NCBI RefSeq assembly: GCF_044597725.1
Contig: NZ_CP139003.1
Coordinates: 2,046,001 to 2,110,000, forward strand
Direction: 5' to 3'
Length of the DNA: 64,000 nt
Origin: Bermanella sp044597725
Lineage (GTDB): Bacteria > Pseudomonadota > Gammaproteobacteria > Pseudomonadales > Oceanobacteraceae
Made by a program: the position numbers and the translations under genes. Of this stretch, positions 16,423 to 25,182 are shown in pieces. The notes beneath the pieces are model-generated. The model worked only from the letters and a program-made list of their open reading frames with translations, did not search any database and was not told where the DNA came from. Position 1 is the first letter of the stretch. Each line of letters starts with the position of its first letter.

Positions 16423-17685
16423 ATGGCGAAATTGGCGGCAGTATTAATGGCTCTATTGCTATCATCATGTGGCTATGCGCAAAACGATGTGGCGCGCTGG
16501 CAAGAGGATATTGACTTCTACGCTGAGAAACTTGTCGAAAGGCATATTGATCCTTTTCACACGCTTTCACAGGCTAGCTTTAATGAAGAAATTGCCAGGA
16601 TTAAGGAAAGCATACCTCACAGAACGGAAAACGAGCTACTTATTGAGTTGATGACACTAACGCGAAAAATCGACGACGGACACACCTCCTTTCCGTTGTG
16701 GGGGCGGGAGCAGCCTAGCTTCCCGTTGAGGCTCAAGTTGTTCGGCAAACATTTATACGTGCTAAGTACAACGACGCGATATAAAGACATTTTGGGAGCA
16801 AAGCTCGTTTCTATCAACGGCGTACCAGCTTCAGAAATTTTCGACGCTCTATGGGAAATATCTCCTTTTTCTGAAAACGAGTTCTCTACCGCCGTAAGGG
16901 CAGCAAGTTACCTTCCTAATGCAAATATTCTAAACGGGCTAGGGGTAGTGGAGAATGGTGATGAAGCGAAATTTATGTTCGATGTACGAGGGGAAACTCG
17001 CGAAATAATCTTGAAATCCAGTATCTCGACAAAACTTGACGCGCAGATATCGCACTTGAATGACGTGATCTTTTCTCCAATTGAGAAAGTTAGCAATGAT
17101 CTTTGGTACAGTTCTTCGTCAGATAAAAAAACTATCTACATTAAGTTTGCACGATATACAACGGTTTCAAAGATGGAAGACTTGGCTGAGGATATACTTA
17201 GTTTTATCAACAAAAATAAGTCTGAGAGTCTTATAATTGATCTTCGACACAATTATGGTGGCGATTTCTTTGTAGGTCTTAAGTTAGCGCAATTGCTTGT
17301 GCTTGCAGACACCATCAACTGGAAATCGGGAGTGTACACAGTAATTGATAATGTAACGTTTTCTGCCGCAATGAGTAATGCGGCTCAATTTTGTCAAATT
17401 TTAAACAGTAAACTTGTAGGATTACCAACGGGCGCTAAACCATCTGGTTATCAGGATATGGGACAGTTTACACTTCCAAATTCCAAACTGGCGGTCACTT
17501 ATTCCAAGCGGCTGTATCACTTTAAAGACGATTCAACGGATGCACTTTATCCTGATACACATATAGAGGTTTCTATTGAGGATTACATAAACGGGTACGA
17601 CCGACAATTGAGGTGGGTGTTGAACGATATAAATAAGAGCAATACCGCTCCCAATAAGCAAGCACATGTTTTACATGACGAATAA
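16423..17685 (+). CDS. S41 family serine protease-like lipoprotein
   Basis: The 420-residue protein begins with a lipoprotein-type signal (AVLMALLLSSCGYA, lipobox Cys about residue 16). A TSP/S41 fold follows, with LIIDLRHNYGGD, the conserved strand and GG turn of C-terminal processing proteases, and NVTFSAAMSNA, where the Ser near 314 is the likely nucleophile. A PDZ domain is not obvious, and the N-terminal region resembles the tricorn/CtpA helical part. It is likely anchored in the periplasm. Its position after a degenerate attC suggests a large cassette gene, but this is inference. Confidence 0.8.
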   Translation: MAKLAAVLMALLLSSCGYAQNDVARWQEDIDFYAEKLVERHIDPFHTLSQASFNEEIARIKESIPHRTENELLIELMTLTRKIDDGHTSFPLWGREQPSFPLRLKLFGKHLYVLSTTTRYKDILGAKLVSINGVPASEIFDALWEISPFSENEFSTAVRAASYLPNANILNGLGVVENGDEAKFMFDVRGETREIILKSSISTKLDAQISHLNDVIFSPIEKVSNDLWYSSSSDKKTIYIKFARYTTVSKMEDLAEDILSFINKNKSESLIIDLRHNYGGDFFVGLKLAQLLVLADTINWKSGVYTVIDNVTFSAAMSNAAQFCQILNSKLVGLPTGAKPSGYQDMGQFTLPNSKLAVTYSKRLYHFKDDSTDALYPDTHIEVSIEDYINGYDRQLRWVLNDINKSNTAPNKQAHVLHDE

Positions 17686-17780
17686 ATGTGGGGATATTAA
17701 ACAACGATCAAATAGGAACATAATCGATTCTTTAAAATTGAGTTGGTTTTTTTGAGCATGAACCTGCTTTGTTATTAGGT

Positions 17781-17806
17781 GCCAACTACACATAAGTGCA
17801 GTTGGC
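17781..17806 (-). terminator. Hairpin downstream of the DUF4442 gene
   Basis: A 7-bp stem (GCCAACT / AGTTGGC) with a 12-nt loop lies between the S41 gene and the convergent DUF4442 gene. The T tract is poor. Confidence 0.3.
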
Positions 17807-17851
17807 TATTGTCGGCGCACCTTGCTTTACGACTTTAGCCTAGGTGATAAA

Positions 17852-18292
17852 TCAGCCCAGTTTGACGTTCATGGTGATGTCCGCTGTGAATACCCTTTGA
17901 TCATCCTCATCAAAGACTTCTACAGGCACCGTTTTTTCACCCGCCGTATCCCAATCAATTTCCTCGCCATTGGCCACAGCACGCAAGGTCGTTTTTGCTT
18001 TGGCTAGGTACTTTACCGACATAGCCTGCGGAATCCACTTTGCGCCGTTTGGTATGGATGCATCGGTCATTAATCCTGCTACTAATTCCGCAGCGTTGCA
18101 CATTGCAATCGCATGAACCGTACCTATGTGGTTAGTGATTTCCTTTCTGAACGGCACCCGTGCTTCGGCGAAGTTGGGTTTTAGCTCGATGAGCTGTGGC
18201 TGAATGGTACTGAAATAGGGTGCTTGCTGGCACACCATGTTACCAAAGCTTTCGGCGCCGAATGCATTGAATGCTGCTAGGGCTTGACTCAT
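17852..18292 (-). CDS. DUF4442 hotdog-fold protein (putative thioesterase)
   Basis: The 146-residue protein has a hotdog-fold look of the DUF4442/PaaI-like type: RVPFRKEITNHIGTVHAIAMCNAAELVAGL, with the HIGTVHA loop and helix, then AMSVKYLAKAKTTLRA. Hotdog proteins of this class hydrolyse acyl-CoA thioesters, but the substrate is unknown. I use the ATG at 18292 (MSQALAAFN), because the upstream ATG is part of a GGAG ribosome site. It is divergent from a TetR regulator with two operator palindromes in its promoter, so its expression is probably TetR-controlled. Confidence 0.8.
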   Translation of the reverse strand: MSQALAAFNAFGAESFGNMVCQQAPYFSTIQPQLIELKPNFAEARVPFRKEITNHIGTVHAIAMCNAAELVAGLMTDASIPNGAKWIPQAMSVKYLAKAKTTLRAVANGEEIDWDTAGEKTVPVEVFDEDDQRVFTADITMNVKLG

Positions 18293-18334
18293 TGTTGTGC
18301 TCTCCATGTAAGTAAATAACTATAAAACGCAATA

Positions 18335-18367
18335 ACAGAATAATATTCTGTAAAAGAATACTATTCT
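18335..18367. promoter_or_regulatory. Twin palindromic operators for the TetR regulator
   Basis: ACAGAATAATATTCTGT (18335-18351) is a perfect palindrome around a central A. AGAATACTATTCT (18355-18367) repeats the half site AGAATA about two helical turns further on. Both lie between the divergent DUF4442 and tetR genes and closely match each other, as expected for a TetR dimer pair. Confidence 0.75.
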
Positions 18368-18420
18368 GTTTGTAAAGAGGCTGTCAAGCGATAGAATGGA
18401 CGTCTCGTTAGCTCAAACGG

Positions 18421-19050
18421 ATGTATATCAACTTAATGAACCAACACAGCATTTTGGAGAATCGCTTTCCTGGCCGCAGGACTGCGCTGAAAAGGGAGAT
18501 TCTGGCGGCAGCGCTTCAGTGCTTTAATGAGCTAGGGGTGGAAGCCACTACGATTGATGCGATTAAAGCTCGCTGCGATACCAGCGTAGGCGCTATTTAC
18601 CATCACTTTGGCAATAAAGAGGGTATTTTGAGTGCGCTGTTTTTTGCGGCGCAGGATGATCAGCGAGAACACCTAACGCGGGAATTAGATAAGGCCTCCA
18701 GTCTTCGCGAGGTAGTGTATTCCATTGTATCGAGCTATCTAGGTTGGGTAACTGCCCAGCCAGAGTGGGCACGGTTCTTATATCAAGCGCGCTCGCCTGT
18801 AGCCAAAGGGCCGTTCCAGCAAGAGCTACAAGATCGAAATGCCAAAAACTTCCGAGACCTAAAAGAGAAATTGCTCAGTTTTGGAGCCCAAGATATAAAA
18901 ATTGTTCAGTCGCTCGAAATACTATCTTCGCTGATAGTCGGCCCGTCGGAAAATTATTGCAGAGCTTGGCTAGCAAACCGAGTTAAGACATCGCCTGGGG
19001 AGTTTCGGGAAGAATTCGCAGAATCTGCCTGGCGCTCGCTACAAAGGTGA
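18421..19050 (+). CDS. TetR/AcrR family transcriptional regulator
   Basis: The 209-residue repressor has an N-terminal helix-turn-helix: REILAAALQCFNELGVEATTIDAI followed by TSVGAIYHHFGNKEGIL, the classical TetR recognition helix. The C-terminal ligand domain is helical and of unknown specificity. It is divergent from the DUF4442 thioesterase-like gene and very likely represses it, and itself, through the operators at 18335-18367. An acyl-CoA-like inducer is a reasonable guess from the neighbour but cannot be seen. The start could be ATG 18421 or 18436. Confidence 0.9.
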   Translation: MYINLMNQHSILENRFPGRRTALKREILAAALQCFNELGVEATTIDAIKARCDTSVGAIYHHFGNKEGILSALFFAAQDDQREHLTRELDKASSLREVVYSIVSSYLGWVTAQPEWARFLYQARSPVAKGPFQQELQDRNAKNFRDLKEKLLSFGAQDIKIVQSLEILSSLIVGPSENYCRAWLANRVKTSPGEFREEFAESAWRSLQR

Positions 19051-19060
19051 TTGACGGTAT

Positions 19061-19097
19061 TTTCAGGAATAACACGCATGCACACTATTAAAACATT
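19061..19097 (+). repeat. Collapsed third copy of the 257-bp repeat (ends only)
   Basis: TTTCAGGAATAACACGCA matches the left end of the repeat and is joined directly to TGCACACTATTAAAACATTAG, which matches the right end (TGCGCATTATTAAAATGTTAG). The ~220-bp interior is missing. No cassette gene follows. Confidence 0.65.
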
Positions 19098-19301
19098 AGT
19101 AATCATATAATTAATTTTCTATTTATTATTGCTATGACTGTCACTACAACTGCCATCTTTATTATGATAAATGGATCAAGTTATTTGTATTGGAAACCAA
19201 TTAATTTCAAGGGTTTTGTTTGCCTTGATACTTACAGGGTGTTCATATATTTCTAAAAAATTTGCTTCGAGTAATATAGAGTCCATTACCTTGATTCAAT
19301 C

Positions 19302-19334
19302 AAGCCTCAATGTGAAAACATTGGGGCTTTTTTG
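19302..19334 (+). terminator. Rho-independent terminator
   Basis: The stem AAGCCTCAATG / CATTGGGGCTT (one G-U pair) runs into T6. The nearest plus-strand gene is tetR, 250 nt upstream, so it may end a longer tetR transcript or an unrecognised small RNA. A 60-codon frame through it (19171-19353) is not convincing. Confidence 0.75.
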
Positions 19335-19349
19335 TTTGAACCATGAGCG

Positions 19350-22300
19350 TTAGAGGTTTGCTCTATAGTCCTTAATGTCCCAGTTGTAATTATCAATAAT
19401 GCTTTTTCGTGCTGATGCAGCTTCCTTGGTATAGGTGCTCCAGCCAGCATAAAAAGTTACATTAGGCCTTAGATCTAGTTTGCTCCAGTTTTTCAAAATA
19501 GTATCGTATAGTTCTGTAGGGAGGGATACTTCTGAAAACATAAAATCCATCTTTTCTACAGAGGATACATTCCAATTACTGATAGCCCCTATAAAATGCT
19601 TCGCTCCATAAAACATGTAACTCATATCAGTTACTGATGAGACATCCCACTGACTTAGGTCGCCACTAAAAATATTGTCATTGATGCTTCCATTGCTATT
19701 TAAAAACGCAAACATATAACTCATATCTGTAACGTTAGACACATCCCATTGACTTAAATTACCATTGAATCTAACGGTATTGTAGAACATAGCTTTCATG
19801 TATTTCACTGAAGATACATCCCATTGATTTAAGTCTGAATTGAACATGGTGGCACCAGCAAACATTCCGTTCATGTTTGTGACTGACGAGACGTCCCACT
19901 TACTAAGGTCAGTATTGAAGTTGTTGTGAGAATGGTCTGATCTGTCATCTAGAAAAGAAAACATGTAACTCATGTCCTTTACTGATGAAACATCCCACTG
20001 GCTTACTTTCCCTGTGAAATTTGTTGCGTTTTCGAACATCGAACTCATGTCGGATACTTTTGAAACATTCCATTTGTTCAAATCGTTATTGAACTTTGAT
20101 GCTTTTTTAAACATGTTACTCATATCCAATACATTCGAAACATCCCAATGGCTAATGTCTGTTTCAAAGCTGGTTGCGCCTTCAAACATACTAGACATGC
20201 TTGTCGATGACGACACGTCCCAATTACCTATGTTACCGTTGAAGTTACTGGCATCTTCAAACATAGAATAAAATCCGTTGGCAGATGATGTATCCCAATT
20301 GTTAAGGTCAATGTTAAAACTCTTTGCACCGTTGAACATGTACCCAAAGTTAGAAACTCCTGAAACATTCCAAGTGCTAATATCACCATTAAAATTGGTG
20401 GCTCTTTGGAATAATGTGTTCAGGCTATTTAAACCGGATACATCCCAATTATTTAGGTCTTGGTTAAATGTTTTAGCATCTTTAAACATAGCGCTAATGT
20501 ATCTTAAAGATGTTATGTCCCAGTCGTTTATCTCACTATTAAAATTAATTGCCCCCATAAACATACCGCTCATATTGGTAACAGATGACACATCCCAGTT
20601 ACTGATATCGCCATTGAAGCTTTCGGCATGTTTAAACATGAAATTCATTTTTATTGCACTAGACACGTCCCATTTACTTATGTCTGTGTTGAAGCTCGTT
20701 GCATAAGAAAACATTTGGTACATGTCTTTAACCTTGGAAACATCCCATGTGCTTATGTCTGAATTGAAACTGTGTGCACTTGAAAAAAGATCACTCATAT
20801 CGGTTACGGCTGATACGTTCCATCGACTGAGGTCTTGGTTGAAATTTTTAGCGCCAGAGAACATTGCATTCATATCCGTCAATGAAGATGTGTTCCAATT
20901 GGATATATTGCCATTAAAATCAATAGCCTTAAAAAACATCATGCTCATGTCTGTTACGGATGAAACATTCCATTCACTCAGGTTTTTATTGAAATTACTT
21001 GCACCAGCAAACATATTTTTCATATTGGTTACTGATGAAACATCCCATTTGCTTAAATCGCTATTGAACGCTTCAGCAGAGGCAAACATGATGCTCATAT
21101 CTTTTACAGAAGACACGTCCCAGTTGCTAATGTTGCTATTAAAGCTTTTAGCACCAGAAAACATTTTTTCCATAGATTCAACATTTGATACATCCCAGTT
21201 GCTAATATTTCTATTAAAATTTTCAGCTCCAGCGAACATGTTTTTCATGGACTTAACATTTGATACATCCCAGTTTCTGATATTGCCATTGAAGTTTTTG
21301 GCGTTATAAAAAACACCGTCTAGCTTTTCAATATTACTGATATCCCAGTCGTTTAAGTGGCTATTAAAAACATTAGCATGAGCAAATATGTTTACCATGT
21401 ATGTCAATGATGAAGTATCCCAATTGCTGAGGTTACTATTGAATGATTCGGCCTTATAAAACATCGACTCCATATTTCTAACAGAGGAGACATCCCATTG
21501 ACTAAGGTCGCTATTAAATTTTGCCGCTTCGTAGAACATTACACGCATATTTTTTACGGCAGAAACATCCCAATCACGGAGGTCGCCGTTGAAAGATTTA
21601 GCACCAAAAAACATTGCATCCATATGGGTGACTGATGATGTATTCCACTTTCTCAGGTCGCCATTAAAGGCGATAGCAGATTCAAACATTGCTGACATAT
21701 CTGTTACTGAAGATGTATCCCACTCACTAATATCACCATTAAATGCCTTAGCGTGTGAAAATACCCCAGACATGTATCTAATCGAAGATACGTTCCAATT
21801 TGTTAGATCTTTATTAAAGCTTGATGCTCCGGCGAACATGGAAGTCATCTCGTTTAAAGAAGAAGTGTTCCAATTACCTATATCACTATTGAAAGCTTCG
21901 GCTTTATAGAACATTTGCAACATACTTGTGACAGCGGATACATTCCATTTACTAATATCACCGTTGAATTTAGATGCATGCCTGAACATTTGAATCATAT
22001 TCGTAGCAGCGGATACATCCCATTTAGAAAGGTTGCTATTAAATGATCTAGCTGAATCAAACATGGATTCCATGTTCGTTACCGATGATACATCCCAATT
22101 ATTGATATTTTGATTGAAGCTGGTTGCCTCAAAAAACATGCTTTTCATATTGCTAACAGAAGAAACATTCCAGTCACTAATATTACCGTTGAAAGAATTA
22201 GCACCTAAGAACATGTAGGCCATGTCTTTTATTGACGAAGTGTCCCACTTGTTGATGTCGGCATTGAAGTTTCTAGCAAGGGAAAACATTCCACGCATGC

Positions 22301-22781
22301 TTTCTACAGCGTGGAGGTTAGGGCTGTCTAAAGCATTGATCGTTAGGTTGGAACACCGTTTAAAAGCATACTCCATAGTGGACCATTTGATATTACCCCA
22401 CTGCTCGATTGAAATTAGTTTGTCATTGTCGACTCTTTTTGCATGATATAAATTTGTAAAATCCCCCAAAATTCTAACGGTATAGGTGCCGGGCGTTGAG
22501 TAAGTATGGGTTATGGTTCCAGGAACATTTTCACTGACACTTCCGTCACCCCAATGTACGGTATAGTTTTGGTCTTGAGTGAGTGTGGTTATTTGAATTT
22601 GGTTGTAGCCAGATATACCAGGATTGTCAGTTTTCCAAATGGTTACGAACTCTTCCTTTGAGTACTGTTTGCTCGATATAAATTCAGTCAGAGAGCAAGC
22701 TTGTAGTAAGAGTAACGATGCAAGAATAAAAAAGTATTTTAAGAATGGTTTTAAAACCGTCGTGGGAAAGAAATTACCCAT
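19350..22781 (-). CDS. BspA-type repeat surface lipoprotein (36 repeats)
   Basis: The 1143-residue protein starts with a lipoprotein signal (ILASLLLLQACSLTE). A PKD-like domain follows (VHWGDGSVSENVPGTITHTY). Then come 36 tandem repeats of 25 residues of the DUF285/BspA_26 type, consensus FNGDISNWDVSSVTDMSYMF plus five residues such as AGAKS. Repeats 31 and 34 carry 8-residue insertions rich in Asn and Ser. A short non-repeat tail ends with WDIKDYRANL. Such proteins sit on the outer surface and bind host or matrix ligands in bacteria where this is known. The ATG at 22781 (MGNFFPTTVL) has GGAG upstream and keeps the signal peptide compact. Confidence 0.88.
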   Translation of the reverse strand: MGNFFPTTVLKPFLKYFFILASLLLLQACSLTEFISSKQYSKEEFVTIWKTDNPGISGYNQIQITTLTQDQNYTVHWGDGSVSENVPGTITHTYSTPGTYTVRILGDFTNLYHAKRVDNDKLISIEQWGNIKWSTMEYAFKRCSNLTINALDSPNLHAVESMRGMFSLARNFNADINKWDTSSIKDMAYMFLGANSFNGNISDWNVSSVSNMKSMFFEATSFNQNINNWDVSSVTNMESMFDSARSFNSNLSKWDVSAATNMIQMFRHASKFNGDISKWNVSAVTSMLQMFYKAEAFNSDIGNWNTSSLNEMTSMFAGASSFNKDLTNWNVSSIRYMSGVFSHAKAFNGDISEWDTSSVTDMSAMFESAIAFNGDLRKWNTSSVTHMDAMFFGAKSFNGDLRDWDVSAVKNMRVMFYEAAKFNSDLSQWDVSSVRNMESMFYKAESFNSNLSNWDTSSLTYMVNIFAHANVFNSHLNDWDISNIEKLDGVFYNAKNFNGNIRNWDVSNVKSMKNMFAGAENFNRNISNWDVSNVESMEKMFSGAKSFNSNISNWDVSSVKDMSIMFASAEAFNSDLSKWDVSSVTNMKNMFAGASNFNKNLSEWNVSSVTDMSMMFFKAIDFNGNISNWNTSSLTDMNAMFSGAKNFNQDLSRWNVSAVTDMSDLFSSAHSFNSDISTWDVSKVKDMYQMFSYATSFNTDISKWDVSSAIKMNFMFKHAESFNGDISNWDVSSVTNMSGMFMGAINFNSEINDWDITSLRYISAMFKDAKTFNQDLNNWDVSGLNSLNTLFQRATNFNGDISTWNVSGVSNFGYMFNGAKSFNIDLNNWDTSSANGFYSMFEDASNFNGNIGNWDVSSSTSMSSMFEGATSFETDISHWDVSNVLDMSNMFKKASKFNNDLNKWNVSKVSDMSSMFENATNFTGKVSQWDVSSVKDMSYMFSFLDDRSDHSHNNFNTDLSKWDVSSVTNMNGMFAGATMFNSDLNQWDVSSVKYMKAMFYNTVRFNGNLSQWDVSNVTDMSYMFAFLNSNGSINDNIFSGDLSQWDVSSVTDMSYMFYGAKHFIGAISNWNVSSVEKMDFMFSEVSLPTELYDTILKNWSKLDLRPNVTFYAGWSTYTKEAASARKSIIDNYNWDIKDYRANL

Positions 22782-22802
22782 GCTATATGCTGCTCCATGC
22801 AA

Positions 22803-23130
22803 TACGAATTGATAGTCATACTAAGTGGGTAGATAGAGGAAATCACGAGCGACTTTTATGTGAGAGGGTGTTTCCTTCCCCGCCAAAATGAGGTTAAAGC
22901 TATCAATCCATTAAGCGGATGGACTTTACCACTTTGACCTGAAAGAAACAAATTGAACACAGTAGGGTATTATTTTGTTATAAATAGCCAGACTTCATAA
23001 TGTGCACGATTAAGTGACATCTCGCAGAAGCATCACATCGATCTGGTCGGTTCTGGCTGCAGAGTAAGAGCCGGGCGACTATAGTTAATAGGGTAATTAT
23101 TTAAAATCTGGCTCGCTTGGAGGTTATCCA
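22803..23130. other. Intergenic stretch without a gene
   Basis: This region holds the promoters of the divergent BspA-type lipoprotein and aconitase genes. I see no ORF, strong hairpin or repeat. A GGAGG ribosome site just before 23131 belongs to acn. Confidence 0.5.
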
Positions 23131-25092
23131 GTGACGAAACAGGAGAAAAATCAACCGCGTAATGTAGCTAGCAAGCTGCTTGAATCCCATCTGGTGTCTG
23201 GCAAGTTGGAGGTCGGCGAGGAGATCGGGCTGAAAATCGATCAGACGCTTACCCAAGACGCCACGGGCACCATGGTCATGCTTGAGCTGGAAGCCATGGG
23301 GCTTGATCAGGCCAAGACCGAGCTTTCGGCTCAGTACGTCGACCATAATTTGCTGCAGGCTGACCACAAGAATCCCGATGATCATTTGTTCCTACGCAGT
23401 ATGTGCGAGAAGTTGGGTATCTGGTTCAGCCCCGCCGGTTCCGGCGTTAGCCACCCTGTACACATGGAACGCTTTGGCAAGCCGGGCAAAACCCTTCTTG
23501 GTTCCGATAGTCATACCTGTGCAGCCGGGTCTCTCGGAATGCTGGCAATGGGAGCAGGTGGTTTGTCTGTTGCCATGGCCATTTGTGGCGAGCCGTTCTA
23601 CCTGAACATGCCCAAGGTGATGGGTGTAAAACTCATCGGTAAGCTACCGGAATGGGTGAGCGCCAAAGATGTCATTCTAGAAATGCTTCGTCGTCACGGT
23701 GTTAACGGTGGTGCCGGGAAAATCATTGAATATTACGGCCCTGGCCTTGAGGGCCTTTCCGCTATGGATCGCCATGTAATCGCAAATATGGGTCAAGAGA
23801 TGGGTCATACCGCTACTGTATTCCCAGCGGATGATGCGGTGCGGGACTTTCTCAGGCAGCAACAGCGGGAAGATGATTTTGAAAGGCTGGAGGCCGATAG
23901 TGGCGCCACGTATGATCTCCATGACGAGATCGACCTGAGCAAGCTTGAGCCGCTGATTGCCATGCCTAGTAGCCCTGGCAACGTGTTTACCGTGCGGGAG
24001 GTTGCCGGAGAGCCAATTTATCAGGCTTACATAGGCTCATCAGCGAACCCTGGGCTGCGCGATTTTGCGGTGCCGGCGATGATGGTGAAAGGTCGTCAGA
24101 TTCATGAGGGGGTGTCTTTTGATATTAACCCCACCTCTCGCCAGGTACTACAAAACCTTGTGAGTCTAGGCCACCTGACTGATCTCCTGAGTGCTGGCGG
24201 GCGACTGCATCAGACCGGCTGCAATGGTTGTATTGGCATGGGGCAGGCCCCGGCAACAAACCGAATCAGCTTGCGTACGGTGCCGAGAAATTTTGCAGGG
24301 CGCTCGGGCACCACTGAAGACAAGGTTTGTCTTTGCAGCCCTGAAACGGCTGCGGCTTCAGCGCTCACTGGGGTTATCACCGATCCTCGCGATTTGGATA
24401 TGAACTACCCGGTGTTCGACGAGAGCAGCACCTTTTATATAGAAGATCGCAATATCCGCCCGCCGGCTAAGCACCCCGAATTAAGTGTGGTGGAAAAAGG
24501 GCCAAATATCGCTTCTTTGCCAATCTTTGACGGGCTGCCTGACTCGTTAGTGGCGCCGGTTCTACTCAAAGTGGGCGACGATATTTCCACCGACGATATC
24601 TTGCCTGCTGGCTCGGAGATACTGCCGTTTCGCAGTAATATTCCAGCCATCAGTGAGTTCACCTATATCCGGCTGGACGCCACTTACCCAGAGCGTGCAA
24701 AGCAACATCAGGATACGGGCTCTTTGATTGTTGGCGGAGAAAACTATGGTCAGGGATCGAGCCGGGAACACGCGGTACTGGCACCCCGTTTTCTGGGGGG
24801 GCGTGCGGTCATTGCTAAAAGCTATTCACGCATACATTGGCAGAACCTGTGCAGTTTTGGCGTATTGCCATTGCGGTTTGTTGACCCAAAAAATTATGAC
24901 AGTATCGAGCAGGGCGACGAACTGGCGTTGCACGGACTATTAGAGGCGTTGGAAGTTGGTGACAAGATTGTTGCCAAGAACGCTCGCACTGGCGAGGACT
25001 ATGCGTTAGCCCACGATCTTAGCGACCGTCAGGTCCGCATGATTATCGAGGGTGGCTTGCTGAATATGATGCGCCAGAAACAGAGCGTTTAA
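23131..25092 (+). CDS. Aconitate hydratase
   Basis: The 653-residue 4Fe-4S hydro-lyase interconverts citrate and isocitrate in the TCA cycle. Cluster ligands are Cys130 in GSDSHTCAAG and Cys364/Cys367 in TGCNGCIGMG. The swivelling C-terminal domain has GDDISTDDILPAG and the substrate loop GGENYGQGSSREHA. The length is that of the short monomeric aconitase/IPM-isomerase-like class, not the ~890-residue AcnA or AcnB. The GTG start follows GGAGG by about 9 nt. It stands alone with its own terminator and is clearly more GC-rich than its neighbours, which hints at acquisition. A relaxed-specificity hydratase (e.g. homoaconitate) is an alternative. Confidence 0.88.
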   Translation: MTKQEKNQPRNVASKLLESHLVSGKLEVGEEIGLKIDQTLTQDATGTMVMLELEAMGLDQAKTELSAQYVDHNLLQADHKNPDDHLFLRSMCEKLGIWFSPAGSGVSHPVHMERFGKPGKTLLGSDSHTCAAGSLGMLAMGAGGLSVAMAICGEPFYLNMPKVMGVKLIGKLPEWVSAKDVILEMLRRHGVNGGAGKIIEYYGPGLEGLSAMDRHVIANMGQEMGHTATVFPADDAVRDFLRQQQREDDFERLEADSGATYDLHDEIDLSKLEPLIAMPSSPGNVFTVREVAGEPIYQAYIGSSANPGLRDFAVPAMMVKGRQIHEGVSFDINPTSRQVLQNLVSLGHLTDLLSAGGRLHQTGCNGCIGMGQAPATNRISLRTVPRNFAGRSGTTEDKVCLCSPETAAASALTGVITDPRDLDMNYPVFDESSTFYIEDRNIRPPAKHPELSVVEKGPNIASLPIFDGLPDSLVAPVLLKVGDDISTDDILPAGSEILPFRSNIPAISEFTYIRLDATYPERAKQHQDTGSLIVGGENYGQGSSREHAVLAPRFLGGRAVIAKSYSRIHWQNLCSFGVLPLRFVDPKNYDSIEQGDELALHGLLEALEVGDKIVAKNARTGEDYALAHDLSDRQVRMIIEGGLLNMMRQKQSV

Positions 25093-25124
25093 CACTCACC
25101 AGATTATCTTAATATCTTCTGATA

Positions 25125-25151
25125 AAATGCTCACGTCGTGGGCATTTTTTT
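25125..25151 (+). terminator. Rho-independent terminator after the aconitase gene
   Basis: The stem ATGCTCAC / GTGGGCAT (one G-T pair) is followed by seven Ts, 33 nt after the stop codon. Confidence 0.8.
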
Positions 25152-25182
25152 CGCCTCAATGAAATATTAAAGTGAGTTGTAC

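Noticed and set aside
19171..19353. 60-residue lipoprotein-like ORF
   Set aside because: It runs through a strong Rho-independent terminator and overlaps the end of the BspA-type gene; no family resemblance.
19972..22446. Long plus-strand ORFs opposite the BspA-type gene (for example 20722-21309)
   Set aside because: They are antisense shadows of the 25-residue repeats (regular LLKLLAP-type pattern every 25 residues) and have no ribosome sites.
19350..22781. CRISPR-like regular spacing of similar 75-bp units
   Set aside because: The units are an in-frame coding repeat of 25 residues with codon-level variation, without identical repeats and unique spacers.
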